Below, in pieces: positions 1 through 8,555 of a stretch of DNA of 64,000 nucleotides. The DNA comes from Pleurocapsa sp. PCC 7327 (lineage in GTDB: Bacteria > Cyanobacteriota > Cyanobacteriia > Cyanobacteriales > Microcystaceae). The position numbers were made by a program, and so were the translations under genes. The notes under the pieces are model-generated. The model worked only from the letters and a program-made list of their open reading frames with translations. It had not been told where the DNA came from and ran no database searches. Positions within the stretch are counted from its first letter, which is position 1. Every line of letters starts with the position of its first letter. The stretch is from positions 3,798,024-3,862,023 of the forward strand of contig NC_019689.1 of the NCBI RefSeq assembly GCF_000317025.1. The letters run 5' to 3'.

Positions 1-99
1 ACTCTTGAACCTGCTTATTTATTTTTCCTCCAAGAAGCTCGCCAGCAACTTAAGAAATCATCTGAAACTGAATCGCTTGAAACCATTGAATCTAATTAA
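1..99 (+). CDS. C-terminal end of an upstream gene, probably cas10d (csc3)
   Basis: An open frame enters from the window edge and ends in TAA at 97-99, giving about 32 residues that finish in SLETIESN. The stop is 12 bases before the csc2 start, so the two genes are in one operon. In type I-D loci the gene just before csc2 is usually cas10d, which encodes the large subunit carrying the HD nuclease. The visible tail is too short to show any Cas10d motif, so the name rests on position alone. Confidence 0.55.
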   Translation, partial: TLEPAYLFFLQEARQQLKKSSETESLETIESN

Positions 100-111
100 T
101 AGGAGATAATT

Positions 112-1146
112 ATGACTATTGAAAAACTCACTCCATTTCTTGCGCCAACTTATGAAAATTTTCCTAAAGGACGCACGATTGGATTAGTTGTTTTAAGAAC
201 AACTCACTCTGAAACAATTTTTCGGACAGAAGGTTCGGGCGAACCAATGTGTAGTGAATTTGTGCGAGCGGGAATAGAGGATAAAAATATTATTTCTCGT
301 TTGGTGATGACCAAGCGCAAACAAGTTGCGCCCGAACGACGGCGAGGACGGGAATTTTTGCGCTCTCATAATCTTCTTTATAACAGTCCTAAAGGCGATT
401 CGATTTGCTCTCTCAATACGAATGCTCCCTGTGAAATGTGCATTGATTGTTTTCTCTACGGTTTTGCTGCCGGAGGCGAAGGCGCACAAAAAAGTCGTGT
501 TTGGACTGAGGATGCATTTAGCGTGTTACCGAGTACGGAGTTAGTCGGCGATCGCACAATTAATGCAATCTTTGAAAATGGGACGATGCGGGATGAAAAC
601 GGGAAAGCTTCAACCGCCCTCAATACCAGCGAATACATCAAACCAGGCGTTCATTTTCTCGATATTGTCACACTCAAAGATGTAACTGCCGATGAGTTGC
701 GTTATGTCTTAGGTAACATTCTGCTAACCACTCGCTATGGTGCAGTGTCTAGTCGAGTTGGGCGCATGGAAAATGAGATTTTAGGGGTTTTTGGCGGAAT
801 TGCGGAACTTCCGAGTTCTCTAGAGTTAGTACAAGCAGTTCATGATCGCTTAAAAGCTTCAGGAAAACCTGTAGAACATCCTCTCAATACTAACGAGTTA
901 ATTTCTGCAACCAAGCAAGCGATCTCAACTTGGATAGATAAGCGAGGAATCTCTATGCAACTTTCTGAAGATGAATTAAATAATTTAATTGCTGATGTCG
1001 ATCGCCATTTATCGCCAAACGAACAAGAGAATTTTCTCAAACGTTTAGATAGATCTTACGAAAATTTCCGTCGTCTTCCTGCGGAAACAGAGACCAAAAA
1101 AGATAAAAAGAAGAAAGCGAGTACAACAATTTTAGGCGAAGCTTAA
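112..1146 (+). CDS. csc2: Type I-D Cascade backbone protein Csc2 (Cas7 family)
   Basis: Csc2 is the Cas7-type subunit that polymerises along the crRNA and forms the backbone of the type I-D effector complex. The 344 residues match the usual family length. A cysteine cluster at C99, C107, C110 and C113 fits the zinc-binding site of this family. It is followed by a glycine-rich stretch (YGFAAGGEGAQ) and the conserved segment LLTTRYGAVSSRVGRMEN. A purine-rich AGGAG at 101-105 lies 6 bases before the ATG and supports this start. The lysine-rich tail (KKDKKKK) is unremarkable. The gene sits between the probable cas10d and csc1. Assignment to Csc2 is from recognised sequence features and operon context. 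Confidence 0.93.
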   Translation: MTIEKLTPFLAPTYENFPKGRTIGLVVLRTTHSETIFRTEGSGEPMCSEFVRAGIEDKNIISRLVMTKRKQVAPERRRGREFLRSHNLLYNSPKGDSICSLNTNAPCEMCIDCFLYGFAAGGEGAQKSRVWTEDAFSVLPSTELVGDRTINAIFENGTMRDENGKASTALNTSEYIKPGVHFLDIVTLKDVTADELRYVLGNILLTTRYGAVSSRVGRMENEILGVFGGIAELPSSLELVQAVHDRLKASGKPVEHPLNTNELISATKQAISTWIDKRGISMQLSEDELNNLIADVDRHLSPNEQENFLKRLDRSYENFRRLPAETETKKDKKKKASTTILGEA

Positions 1147-1231
1147 TTTAAAGTGTAATAAAAATGCAACTCAACAACACCATCTTTTTAGATGTTGGGT
1201 TGCATTCTTCTAAACAAATACATCGAATACT

Positions 1232-2017
1232 ATGCAACAGCTAGAACTATCACTCAATCCAGCTAAAAAAACTTCTCGTCCAACTTATACAAAAGCTCAA
1301 CTCATTGAATTATGGTGTGCCGAACCCGTATTTTTCGCTTCTAGAGAGTTATCAGATACTTATTATACTGAAGGCGTAATTGGCAATTATGCACTTGCCT
1401 ATGGATTTGGATGGGCGCGATCGCCTTATCGCCTGACAGGTGCAGCAACGGGAAGACCTACTTACATTGAAGATTTATCTCCTTTAGATTGCTATGTATT
1501 ACCTGCTTGGTCGGATAAAGTTTCATTTCGTTTTGAACGTTTTAATGCGCTTTCTGATGCTTATTGGTATGAAATGACGAATAACCACGTTGCAACTTCC
1601 CGTGAAGATTTACCTCTAAAACGAACGGGTAAAAGACCGAATACTTACAGACCCAGCAATTTTCCCCAAACCGGACGGTTACGAGCGATCGAACGGGGCA
1701 ACTCTTTTCAAACTATTGTCTTTGGAAAGCGAGAATTACCCGAATATATTCGTCTAGGTAAGTTTATGAGTAAAGTGCGAGTCAGGATTTTAAAAGACCT
1801 AGAGATCGTTTCTTTACCTATGGGTAAATATGACAGCAAAACTTACCTCAATTCAGCCGATCTACCTAATATTAATTTGCTCGCTTTTGATTTAGTCAAT
1901 ATGCCTCCTGTGTCCCTCTTAAAAAACCTTCGCTTTCGAGGAGAGGCGTGGCAAGTTGGTGAATTTATCGTTCCAGCCAATTTAAAATTTTGTGGTGGAG
2001 ATCGAAACAATGGCTAA
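1232..2017 (+). CDS. csc1: Type I-D Cascade subunit Csc1 (Cas5 family)
   Basis: Csc1 is the Cas5-like subunit that caps the 5' handle of the crRNA in the type I-D complex. The protein has 261 residues and begins MQQLELSLNP. A tract around residue 60 (YALAYGFGWARSPYRL) and a central basic segment (LKRTGKRPNTYRP) resemble the family. It lies 85 bases after csc2. Its last codons overlap the start of the helicase gene by 8 bases (ATGGCTAA), which suggests translational coupling. No catalytic residues are expected, because this is an RNA-binding scaffold protein. Confidence 0.88.
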   Translation: MQQLELSLNPAKKTSRPTYTKAQLIELWCAEPVFFASRELSDTYYTEGVIGNYALAYGFGWARSPYRLTGAATGRPTYIEDLSPLDCYVLPAWSDKVSFRFERFNALSDAYWYEMTNNHVATSREDLPLKRTGKRPNTYRPSNFPQTGRLRAIERGNSFQTIVFGKRELPEYIRLGKFMSKVRVRILKDLEIVSLPMGKYDSKTYLNSADLPNINLLAFDLVNMPPVSLLKNLRFRGEAWQVGEFIVPANLKFCGGDRNNG

Positions 2018-4289
2018 TGATAAACTACGAATTACCTTAGAAGCTAAAAGTATTGCAGCGTGCGTTCCTCTTCCCGAAGAACTATCTTTTATGGGTAGAG
2101 CATTACAACATCAAGTTGATGTTTTTAAACGATCTCTTAACCACGATATCATCCTAGATTTAGCTCCTACTGGGACAGGAAAAACGAGAGCGGGTTTAAC
2201 TGTTTTATTACATGAACCTAACAAGAGTGCAGTTTATATCGCTCCGACAAATGCTTTAATTACTCAACAAACAGAAGCTGCCGAAAAGTTTATTTGTGGA
2301 GCGGGTTTGCCTCACGTTGTTAAATCCGTTTCAGCACAAGAAATTAAGAATTGGTCTAGCGATCGCGTTGGTAAACGTTCAGGAGAAAAAATTTATAATC
2401 TTTTGCGTAATCCGGCGACTGTTTTTCCAGAAGTCGGAGCAAATAAACCCATTTTATTGATTACTAATCCTGATATCTTTTACTATGCCACTTTTTTTGC
2501 TTATAACAAATACGATAAAAGTAACATAGCCAGTGAGTTTTATAGCAAATTTTCAACCATTATATTCGATGAATTTCATCTTTATAATGCCAAGCAACTT
2601 GTTAGCTTATTTTTCTATCTGGCTTTATCTTTTGTCTTTGGATTTTTTCAGCACGGTAGACGAGTCGTTTTACTCACTGCTACTCCAGATAAAGCGTGTG
2701 AATCAGCCCTAGAAGACCTAGAAAAACAGGGTGTGAAAATAGCTAGAATTGATGGAGAAAGTACGACTGCTAATCAGTTGCCGTCACAAACGGCTGTAAA
2801 TTTAGAAATTCGACCCCAGCTTGAAAGACAAGAATGGTTACTTGAAATTGCTAATGAAGTCGAAAAACGTTTTCGAGAAAAACCCGATCACAATGGTGCA
2901 GTTATTCTTGACTCTAAATATAATATCGATCGCCTAGCTATTTTATTAAAAGCTAGAGGATTACAAAAATCTTATGGACGAATTACAGGATCTACTCCGT
3001 TTCAAGATCGTCTATCAGCTGCTCAAAAACCTATTATTTTAGCTACCAGCACCGTTGATGTAGGCTTTAACTTTGAAAAAACTCCCGAACCTTCCCGACA
3101 GAATTTAGATTGGCTAATTTTTTCAGCAAAAGATCGCTTCTCTTTTTGGCAAAGAATTGGAAGAGTTGGGCGTGTATTAGGTAAAAATGAAACAGATATT
3201 TGTTCGGAAGCTATTGTCTATCTACCGTCAAAAGCTTGGGAACAAGGAATTACTTCTTTGAACTGTTCTGGCGGAAGAAAAGAGCTGCAACAAAAGTTAG
3301 AAACGATTGCTTGTCTCGAACGCCCCTTCTTAGAAATTTATTGGAAATCTGAAGCCTTCTTAGAAATTGCTCGCCCTTTATTAGAACTAGAAGAAAGTCT
3401 TGAGAAATTACCTAATATTAATTATATCCCCAAACTTTATCAAGCAATACAACATATTCTTGGTGGTAAGCGAGATTGGAATTACTACCGCTATCGCATG
3501 AAAGCATTAAAAGGAGCGGAAGAAATCAGTAATCTTCGTATCGAGGATATTCAAAAGGAGTTACAATATATTAAAGGAAGTCGAGCTTTTATCAAATTAT
3601 TCTTAAAAGTCAAGTATCCCGAACATTTTGAAGATTTGCGAGCAGGAATAACGCCCATAGAAGCTTGGGAAAAGGAATTTAAAAAGTATGAGGATGTTTC
3701 TACTGAGTTAAAAGAATTTGCTCAACTGTGGCGCGCTAGTTATGCTCCTCTATTTCAGTTTCGAGAAACTTTATTTGAGAATTTAAAAATCCGCGATCCC
3801 CATGGTTTTTTATTGGATGAATCAGAGGAAACTATTGTAGATACCATGCATCTGTTATGCTACTATGAGTTTACCGAATCCAATGGAGCAATTGAAATTA
3901 TTAATTCGGTAGAACAACCTTACGATTTAAGTTTTGCTTGGCGCTATTTTGGAACGATTGAAGAGTTAAAAAACAAAGAATTAAATAAATTGACAGCTTT
4001 GGCAAACTGTCGCATTCAAAGAAGTTTAAAAGGGGCTATTAAACCTACCCCTCTGTTGACCAAATTAGAAAAGCAGTTCCTTCCAGGAGTTATTATTGCC
4101 ACTGAAGTTAATCAGGGCATAATTATTCAACTTAGCAAACAAGGATTAAAGTCCTATCCTATCTCGGTTAGCTGTAACGATTTTGAGAAAACCTATACAT
4201 TCTTTCCGGGTTTGTCAGGAATATTAGCGATCGCGATGAGTGGCATAAAACTGAAACTCCCTGACGACGAAGATTTTTATATCATCTAA
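2010..4289 (+). CDS. cas3': Type I-D CRISPR helicase Cas3'
   Basis: This is a superfamily 2 DExH helicase that unwinds target DNA for the type I-D system. In this subtype the HD nuclease is carried by Cas10d rather than by Cas3, and no HD motif is visible here. Helicase motifs from the ATG at 2010: Walker A PTGTGKT at residues 53-59, DEFH at 187-190, TATP at about 223-226, and motif VI QRIGRVGR near residue 385. The length is 759 residues. An in-frame start 18 bases upstream is possible, but the ATG at 2010 overlaps the csc1 stop as ATGGCTAA, which is typical of coupled operon genes. In many type I-D loci the helicase gene comes first; here it follows csc1. Confidence 0.92.
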   Translation: MANDKLRITLEAKSIAACVPLPEELSFMGRALQHQVDVFKRSLNHDIILDLAPTGTGKTRAGLTVLLHEPNKSAVYIAPTNALITQQTEAAEKFICGAGLPHVVKSVSAQEIKNWSSDRVGKRSGEKIYNLLRNPATVFPEVGANKPILLITNPDIFYYATFFAYNKYDKSNIASEFYSKFSTIIFDEFHLYNAKQLVSLFFYLALSFVFGFFQHGRRVVLLTATPDKACESALEDLEKQGVKIARIDGESTTANQLPSQTAVNLEIRPQLERQEWLLEIANEVEKRFREKPDHNGAVILDSKYNIDRLAILLKARGLQKSYGRITGSTPFQDRLSAAQKPIILATSTVDVGFNFEKTPEPSRQNLDWLIFSAKDRFSFWQRIGRVGRVLGKNETDICSEAIVYLPSKAWEQGITSLNCSGGRKELQQKLETIACLERPFLEIYWKSEAFLEIARPLLELEESLEKLPNINYIPKLYQAIQHILGGKRDWNYYRYRMKALKGAEEISNLRIEDIQKELQYIKGSRAFIKLFLKVKYPEHFEDLRAGITPIEAWEKEFKKYEDVSTELKEFAQLWRASYAPLFQFRETLFENLKIRDPHGFLLDESEETIVDTMHLLCYYEFTESNGAIEIINSVEQPYDLSFAWRYFGTIEELKNKELNKLTALANCRIQRSLKGAIKPTPLLTKLEKQFLPGVIIATEVNQGIIIQLSKQGLKSYPISVSCNDFEKTYTFFPGLSGILAIAMSGIKLKLPDDEDFYII

Positions 4290-4457
4290 ATCAAAATGGC
4301 AATTTTTTTCTCTTGCATCAACAATTCATCTTTCTTATAGGACTTGATATTTGGAGGACAAAAAATTTATTTCTTAGTCAAATCAAGTCACATTCCCACT
4401 CTCCCATCTCTTATCATCTTCCGCAAGTATTTACGTAATTGATATTACTTCTCCCCA

Positions 4458-5294
4458 ATGCCTCACAGTCTCGTCTTAAACCTTCTCCCCCTCTCGCCTA
4501 TTTTCCCAGGATATTTAAGCGGACAACACCTCCACGCCCTCTTTTTAACCCTCGTCAGTTCCGTCGATCGCGAATTAGGTGACTATCTCCATAACGATCG
4601 CACCGACAAAGCTTTTACCCTCTCTCCCCTACAAATCGATTGCCAACGCCCTTCCCATTGCCTTCAATGGGAACACGCCAAACCCATTCCCGTAGGAACA
4701 CCTTGCTGGTGGCGCATTTCCCTACTCGATGACACCTTGTTTGGCAAACTGACGCAACTATGGCTGAACCTTAACCTTGATCGGCCTTGGCATTTAGGAT
4801 CGGCTGACCTACAGATTACCAGTATTTTAGCAACTGGGCGATCGATGCATCCTTGGGCGAATGCCTGCACCTATTCCCAACTCTACGAACAAGCGTTGGA
4901 AACGGAACGTACTCTCATGTTTGCACTGGCAACTCCAATGGCATTTCGCCAGGGAAAATATGATAGTTCCTTACCAACAAGAGAAGTTGTCTTTAATAGT
5001 CTTCTCAGTCGTTGGAATAAATACAGTGGAATTGAAATTTCATCCCTTTCTTTAGACGCAATTTTCCCTAGCTTCTTCGATATTCGCACAGAAATTCTCG
5101 TTGATTCTCGCAGTAAATTGATTGGTTGTGTTGGAGAGATTACCTATCGAATTTTAGGAGAAGCAAACTCTTTAACCATTAAACAAATTAATGCCTTAGC
5201 AGACTTTGCTCTTTACGCTGGAATGGGTAGAAAAACAACGATGGGAATGGGAATGTCAAGACGTTTACGACCATTAAATTCATCAGCCTCTTAG
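4458..5294 (+). CDS. cas6: CRISPR pre-crRNA endoribonuclease Cas6
   Basis: Cas6 cleaves the precursor CRISPR transcript within each repeat to release mature crRNAs. The 278-residue protein ends with the glycine-rich loop GMGRKTTMGMGMSR, the hallmark of Cas6 RAMP proteins that contacts the repeat RNA. A histidine-containing N-terminal segment (GYLSGQHLHALFL) is a candidate for the catalytic region, as in other Cas6 enzymes. A 168-base gap separates it from cas3', the largest gap in the operon, so a secondary promoter there is possible. Codon use here is more C-rich than in the genes on either side (for example CTCCCC and CTCGTC), which hints at a different history for this gene. Confidence 0.88.
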   Translation: MPHSLVLNLLPLSPIFPGYLSGQHLHALFLTLVSSVDRELGDYLHNDRTDKAFTLSPLQIDCQRPSHCLQWEHAKPIPVGTPCWWRISLLDDTLFGKLTQLWLNLNLDRPWHLGSADLQITSILATGRSMHPWANACTYSQLYEQALETERTLMFALATPMAFRQGKYDSSLPTREVVFNSLLSRWNKYSGIEISSLSLDAIFPSFFDIRTEILVDSRSKLIGCVGEITYRILGEANSLTIKQINALADFALYAGMGRKTTMGMGMSRRLRPLNSSAS

Positions 5295-5319
5295 CGATCG
5301 CTTTAGTTTTTAAACAAAA

Positions 5320-5916
5320 ATGAATGCAGCAGATTATATTCCCATTGCTTCCTTAAATCACTATGCCTATTGTCCTCACCGTTGCTGGCGGATGTTTTGT
5401 GCGGGTGAATTTATCGATAATCAATATACGATTGAAGGAACGAGTTTGCACGAACGAGTTCATACTTTATCCGAACAAAACCGCGAAAATAAGTGGCAAA
5501 TTCGAGCTGTTTGGTTGAAGTCAGAACGATATCAATTGATTGGTAAATCCGATTTATTAATTGAAGTAGAATCCGGGCAATTATGTCCGGTTGAATACAA
5601 GCGAGGAAATCGAGGCGAATGGGATAATGATGAACTGCAAGTCTGTGCCCAATCATTATGTTTAGAAGAGATGACAGAACAAGAAATTACTACAGGTTAC
5701 GTCTATTATGCCCATTCTCATCAACGTCAATTAGTCGAAATATCTGAGGAGTTAAGAGCAAAAACTCAGGCGACGATTGAAGCCGTAAAAACTTTATTAG
5801 AAACTGGAATTATGCCCAAGGCTATTTATAGCAAACGATGTCAAGGATGTAGCCTTTATTCTCGCTGTTTGCCACAAGCAATTGATAAAGTAGGACGCTA
5901 TCAAGAACCTGTTTAA
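5320..5916 (+). CDS. cas4: CRISPR-associated Cas4 nuclease, RecB family with iron-sulfur cluster
   Basis: Cas4 trims and orients prespacers next to the PAM during spacer acquisition, working with Cas1 and Cas2. The 198-residue protein has one Cys at C18 (AYCPHRCW) and a C-terminal set at C174, C177 and C183, the four ligands expected for a 4Fe-4S cluster. Nuclease residues of the RecB fold are visible as D78 in GKSDLL and E92/K94 in PVEYKRG. The gene lies 25 bases after cas6 and 62 bases before cas1, consistent with a single transcript. All expected catalytic residues are present, so it should be functional. Confidence 0.93.
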   Translation: MNAADYIPIASLNHYAYCPHRCWRMFCAGEFIDNQYTIEGTSLHERVHTLSEQNRENKWQIRAVWLKSERYQLIGKSDLLIEVESGQLCPVEYKRGNRGEWDNDELQVCAQSLCLEEMTEQEITTGYVYYAHSHQRQLVEISEELRAKTQATIEAVKTLLETGIMPKAIYSKRCQGCSLYSRCLPQAIDKVGRYQEPV

Positions 5917-5978
5917 CCTTAACTCTAGTCCTTGTAGGATAGAAAAATATTGAATTTTTTTAGATCGGGATAGAAAAA

Positions 5979-6983
5979 ATGGGAACGGTTTATATTACTC
6001 AAGAAGATGCTTTTATCGGGAAAACTGATGAAAGGCTAAATGTTAAAATCAATAAACAACAGCTTTTAGATGTCCCCATGATTAAGGTTGATGGGGTAGT
6101 TATCTTGGGACGTGCTACGGTTTCTCCAGCAGTTGTCAACGAACTGCTAGAACGCCATATTCCCTTAAGTTTCCTTACAGGGACAGGGCGTTATCTAGGA
6201 AGACTAGAACCTGAAATGACGAAAAACATCTTTGTCCGTAAAGCACAATGGTTAGCTGCCGGAGAATCTCCTCAGGCGATTCATATTGTTCGAGGATTTG
6301 TTCGAGGAAAATTAAAAAATTATCGCAATCTTTTGATGCGACGACGACGAGAATGTCCCGACCTCGATCTCGATTCTAGTATTACGAAATTAGAACAGGC
6401 GATCGCGCCCATTGAAACAACTTCTACAATCAATTCTCTACGAGGATTAGAAGGTTCTGGAAGCGCAGCTTATTTTGGCTGTTTCGATCGCTTGATTAAA
6501 GAAACGGATTTTCAATTTAAAACTCGTAATCGCCGTCCTCCAACCGATCCAGTAAATGCTCTACTCAGTCTAGGATATTCTCTGTTACGCCATGACGTTC
6601 AAAGCGCAGTTAATATTGTCGGATTCGACCCCTATTTAGGCTATCTTCATGTCGAACGTTATGGTCGCCCTTCTTTAGCCTTAGATTTGATGGAAGAATT
6701 TCGTCCCTTGGTAGTAGATGCAGTAGTATTAAGCGCTTTAAATCAAGGAAAATTAACGCCTAATGATTTTATTGCAGAACCATTAAGCAATGCGGTTTCT
6801 CTTACGCCAGATGGTTTAAAAATCTTTCTCAGATTGTACGAACAAAAGAAACAATCCAAGTTTAAACATCCAGTTTTACAGCGTCAATGTACCTATCAAG
6901 AGTCGTTTGAAATTCAAGCGAGACTCTTGGCGAAGTATTTAATGGGTGAAACGGATAAATATCCACCTTTAGTTTTGAAATAA
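5979..6983 (+). CDS. cas1: CRISPR integrase Cas1
   Basis: Cas1 is the metal-dependent integrase that inserts new spacers at the leader end of the array. The 334-residue protein has an N-terminal beta domain (MGTVYITQEDAFIGKTDERL) and a helical catalytic domain. Conserved segments in the catalytic domain are LEGSGSAAYFGCFD (carrying the first Glu), LHVERYGRPSLALDLMEEFRP (carrying the His and acidic residues) and the DPVNALLSLGYSLL helix. It is full length with no disruption. It lies 62 bases after cas4 and 20 bases before cas2. Its apparent integrity contrasts with the missing leader of the array downstream. Confidence 0.95.
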   Translation: MGTVYITQEDAFIGKTDERLNVKINKQQLLDVPMIKVDGVVILGRATVSPAVVNELLERHIPLSFLTGTGRYLGRLEPEMTKNIFVRKAQWLAAGESPQAIHIVRGFVRGKLKNYRNLLMRRRRECPDLDLDSSITKLEQAIAPIETTSTINSLRGLEGSGSAAYFGCFDRLIKETDFQFKTRNRRPPTDPVNALLSLGYSLLRHDVQSAVNIVGFDPYLGYLHVERYGRPSLALDLMEEFRPLVVDAVVLSALNQGKLTPNDFIAEPLSNAVSLTPDGLKIFLRLYEQKKQSKFKHPVLQRQCTYQESFEIQARLLAKYLMGETDKYPPLVLK

Positions 6984-7003
6984 TTTCATCGATCGGTCAA
7001 ACC

Positions 7004-7276
7004 GTGTACGTTGTTATTAGTTACGATATTTCGGAAGATAAGCGCCGGACTAAGGTTCACAATATTCTGAAATCTTACGGACAGTGGATGCAGTATAGTA
7101 TTTTTGAGTGCGACTTAACTGAGACTCAATATGCTAAACTTCGCTCTCGTTTGAGCAAACTGATTCAATCTGAAACAGACAGCATTCGCTTCTATTTTCT
7201 CTGTGGTTGCTGCCAAGGAAAGGTTGAACGAATTGGGGGAGAGCAACCCCGCGACGAAACGATTTTCCTGGTTTAG
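7004..7276 (+). CDS. cas2: CRISPR adaptation protein Cas2
   Basis: Cas2 is the small ferredoxin-fold protein that bridges two Cas1 dimers in the spacer integration complex. The 90-residue frame starts at a GTG (7004) and reads MYVVISYDISEDKRRTKVHNILKSYG when the initiator is methionine, showing the conserved Asp in YDI. No better ATG lies upstream, so the GTG start is preferred. The CRISPR array begins only about 38 bases after its stop, so there is little room for a canonical leader between cas2 and the first repeat. Confidence 0.94.
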   Translation: MYVVISYDISEDKRRTKVHNILKSYGQWMQYSIFECDLTETQYAKLRSRLSKLIQSETDSIRFYFLCGCCQGKVERIGGEQPRDETIFLV

Positions 7277-7314
7277 TTTTACAGAATTTTCCCTAGTGGA
7301 GCGTGGACTAGTTT

Positions 7315-7995
7315 TTTGAAAATCAACTAAATCCCTATCAGGGATTCCAGCCCCAGAGCTATCTAAGGATACTCCCGCAGTTTTTTGAAAATCAACTAAA
7401 TCCCTATCAGGGATTCGATTGAAGCTCTGCGTCAAAGACGGGTATTTTAGCGATCCGTACAAAGAAAATAAATTCCTATCCTATCAGGGATTCGATTGAA
7501 GCTCTGCGTCAGAGACGGGAGATAATAGCATTTTTTGAAAATCAACTAAATCCCTATCGGGGATTGAAACGCTAGGGCTAGTCGAAGAACCTTTATCTAA
7601 CCAAGAGCTGATTTTGAAAATCAACTAAATCCCTATCAGGGATTGAAACAACTTGCTTCGTTTCTGCTAGGGCTTGTGCCTTGTTTGAAAATCAACTAAA
7701 TCCCTATCAGGGATTGAAACCACCTTCAAATACTGGGAATGGCAAGGGATACGCTTTGAAAATCAACTAAATCCCTATCAGGGATTGAAACGCCGCCACT
7801 ATCTTCAGCCATCACTTGCAGGTAATCTTTTGAAAATCAACTAAATCCCTATCAGGGATTGAAACATTTGTGTTTAAAAATTTATTGCATCCATCACCGC
7901 TTTTGAAAATCAACTAAATCCCTATCAGGGATTGAAACATTGCAAGTACTTTTGCACGAGGAAATGCGGGATTTGAAAATCAACTAAATCCCTAT
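7315..7995 (+). CRISPR. Short, degenerate type I-D CRISPR array
   Basis: The repeat unit is 37 bases, starting TTTGAAAATCAACTAAATCC and ending GGGATTGAAAC. Intact copies lie at 7534-7570 (one A to G change), 7613-7649, 7684-7720, 7755-7791, 7829-7865 and 7902-7938. Spacers between them are 33 to 42 bases. Two copies at the cas2 end, at 7315 and 7384, lose the 3' GAAAC end. A third remnant at about 7471-7495 keeps only the repeat's middle, and the last copy at 7972-7995 is cut after 24 bases. The GAAAC 3' end indicates + strand transcription, with the leader expected on the cas2 side. No leader of normal length fits there. There are about six intact repeats, seven or eight spacers, and damage at both ends. 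Confidence 0.97.
7403..7519 (+). repeat. 40-bp duplication inside the CRISPR array
   Basis: Positions 7403-7442 and 7480-7519 are the same 40 bases with a single A to G difference. The segment covers the end of a repeat (CCTATCAGGGATT) plus the first part of the following spacer (CGATTGAAGCTCTGCGTC). It therefore duplicates a repeat-spacer junction, not a whole repeat-spacer unit. Confidence 0.9.
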
Positions 7996-8227
7996 GCCAT
8001 AGAAGGGATGCTAGCAGTACAAAAAGAGTTACCTGCGCTTTAACAAGTCTCAAAGAAGAATGGAGAAAAGACCGAAAACAAATGTTTGAATGGATGTCTC
8101 GATTATCTGCATCGCAAGCTAATTTTTAGGAGGCTCAAGCCGATTACTATCGGAGGCTTGAGGACGTAGAAGACAGGCTACTATGCTTGAGATTTTGAAT
8201 CCTTTAACTGATAGAAGGGAAAACTAA
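7996..8227 (+). pseudogene. Decayed coiled-coil gene fused to the last half repeat
   Basis: Directly after the truncated repeat the + strand reads AIEGMLAVQKELPAL, then after a frameshift QTSLKEEWRKDRKQMFEWMS and SASQANF. It continues past an in-frame TAG with EAQADYYRRLEDVEDRLL, and after another shift ends LEILNPLTDRREN with TAA at 8225-8227. The pieces join into one charged, coiled-coil-like C-terminus of about 75 residues, broken by two frameshifts and one stop. I do not recognise the family. The start of the gene is missing, replaced by the CRISPR half repeat. Confidence 0.5.
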
Positions 8228-8501
8228 TAATTCGTAATTCGTATCTCTCTTGCATTCATTCAAAAATTGGTTGAATTCACCCAGCTAGGCGAACGTTTAT
8301 CTGGCTGGTATTTCCATTGGAGCAGGTGTATTAGCAGAACGATTACAGGAGTTACGCACTCAAACCTAAATTTGTCATTGGAGAGCGATGTGAGCCAAAG
8401 AGACCAGGTCATGATAAAACAGATCGGCTGCTTCGGAAGCGATCGCGTAACTATCGATAACTGTTACTAGAACTAACGGACAAATAGCGATCGCTATCTG
8501 T
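8228..8501. other. Intergenic stretch with gene debris
   Basis: No intact gene is visible. Short coding-like pieces occur in different + strand frames, including one reading NVYLAGISIGAGVLAERLQE at about 8290-8360 and one reading GERCEPKRPGHDKTDRLLRK at about 8380-8445 that ends in TAA near 8460. They look like remnants of one or two decayed genes, but no family can be named. Confidence 0.3.
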
Positions 8502-8555
8502 ATGGCTTCTTCTATTTCAGAACAAATCAATCAAAAACTAGACAGAATTAATAAA
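8502..8555 (+). pseudogene. N-terminal fragment of a gene cut by the tnpB element
   Basis: An ATG at 8502-8504 opens a frame reading MASSISEQINQKLDRINK, which resembles the N-terminus of a small coiled-coil protein. It then runs directly into the conserved end of the tnpB element, where the frame becomes nonsense and stops. The simplest reading is that the IS200/IS605-type element inserted after about 16 codons. The missing part is not recognisable on the far side of the element. It could belong to the same family as the decayed coiled-coil remnant at 7996-8227, but that is a guess. Confidence 0.35.
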
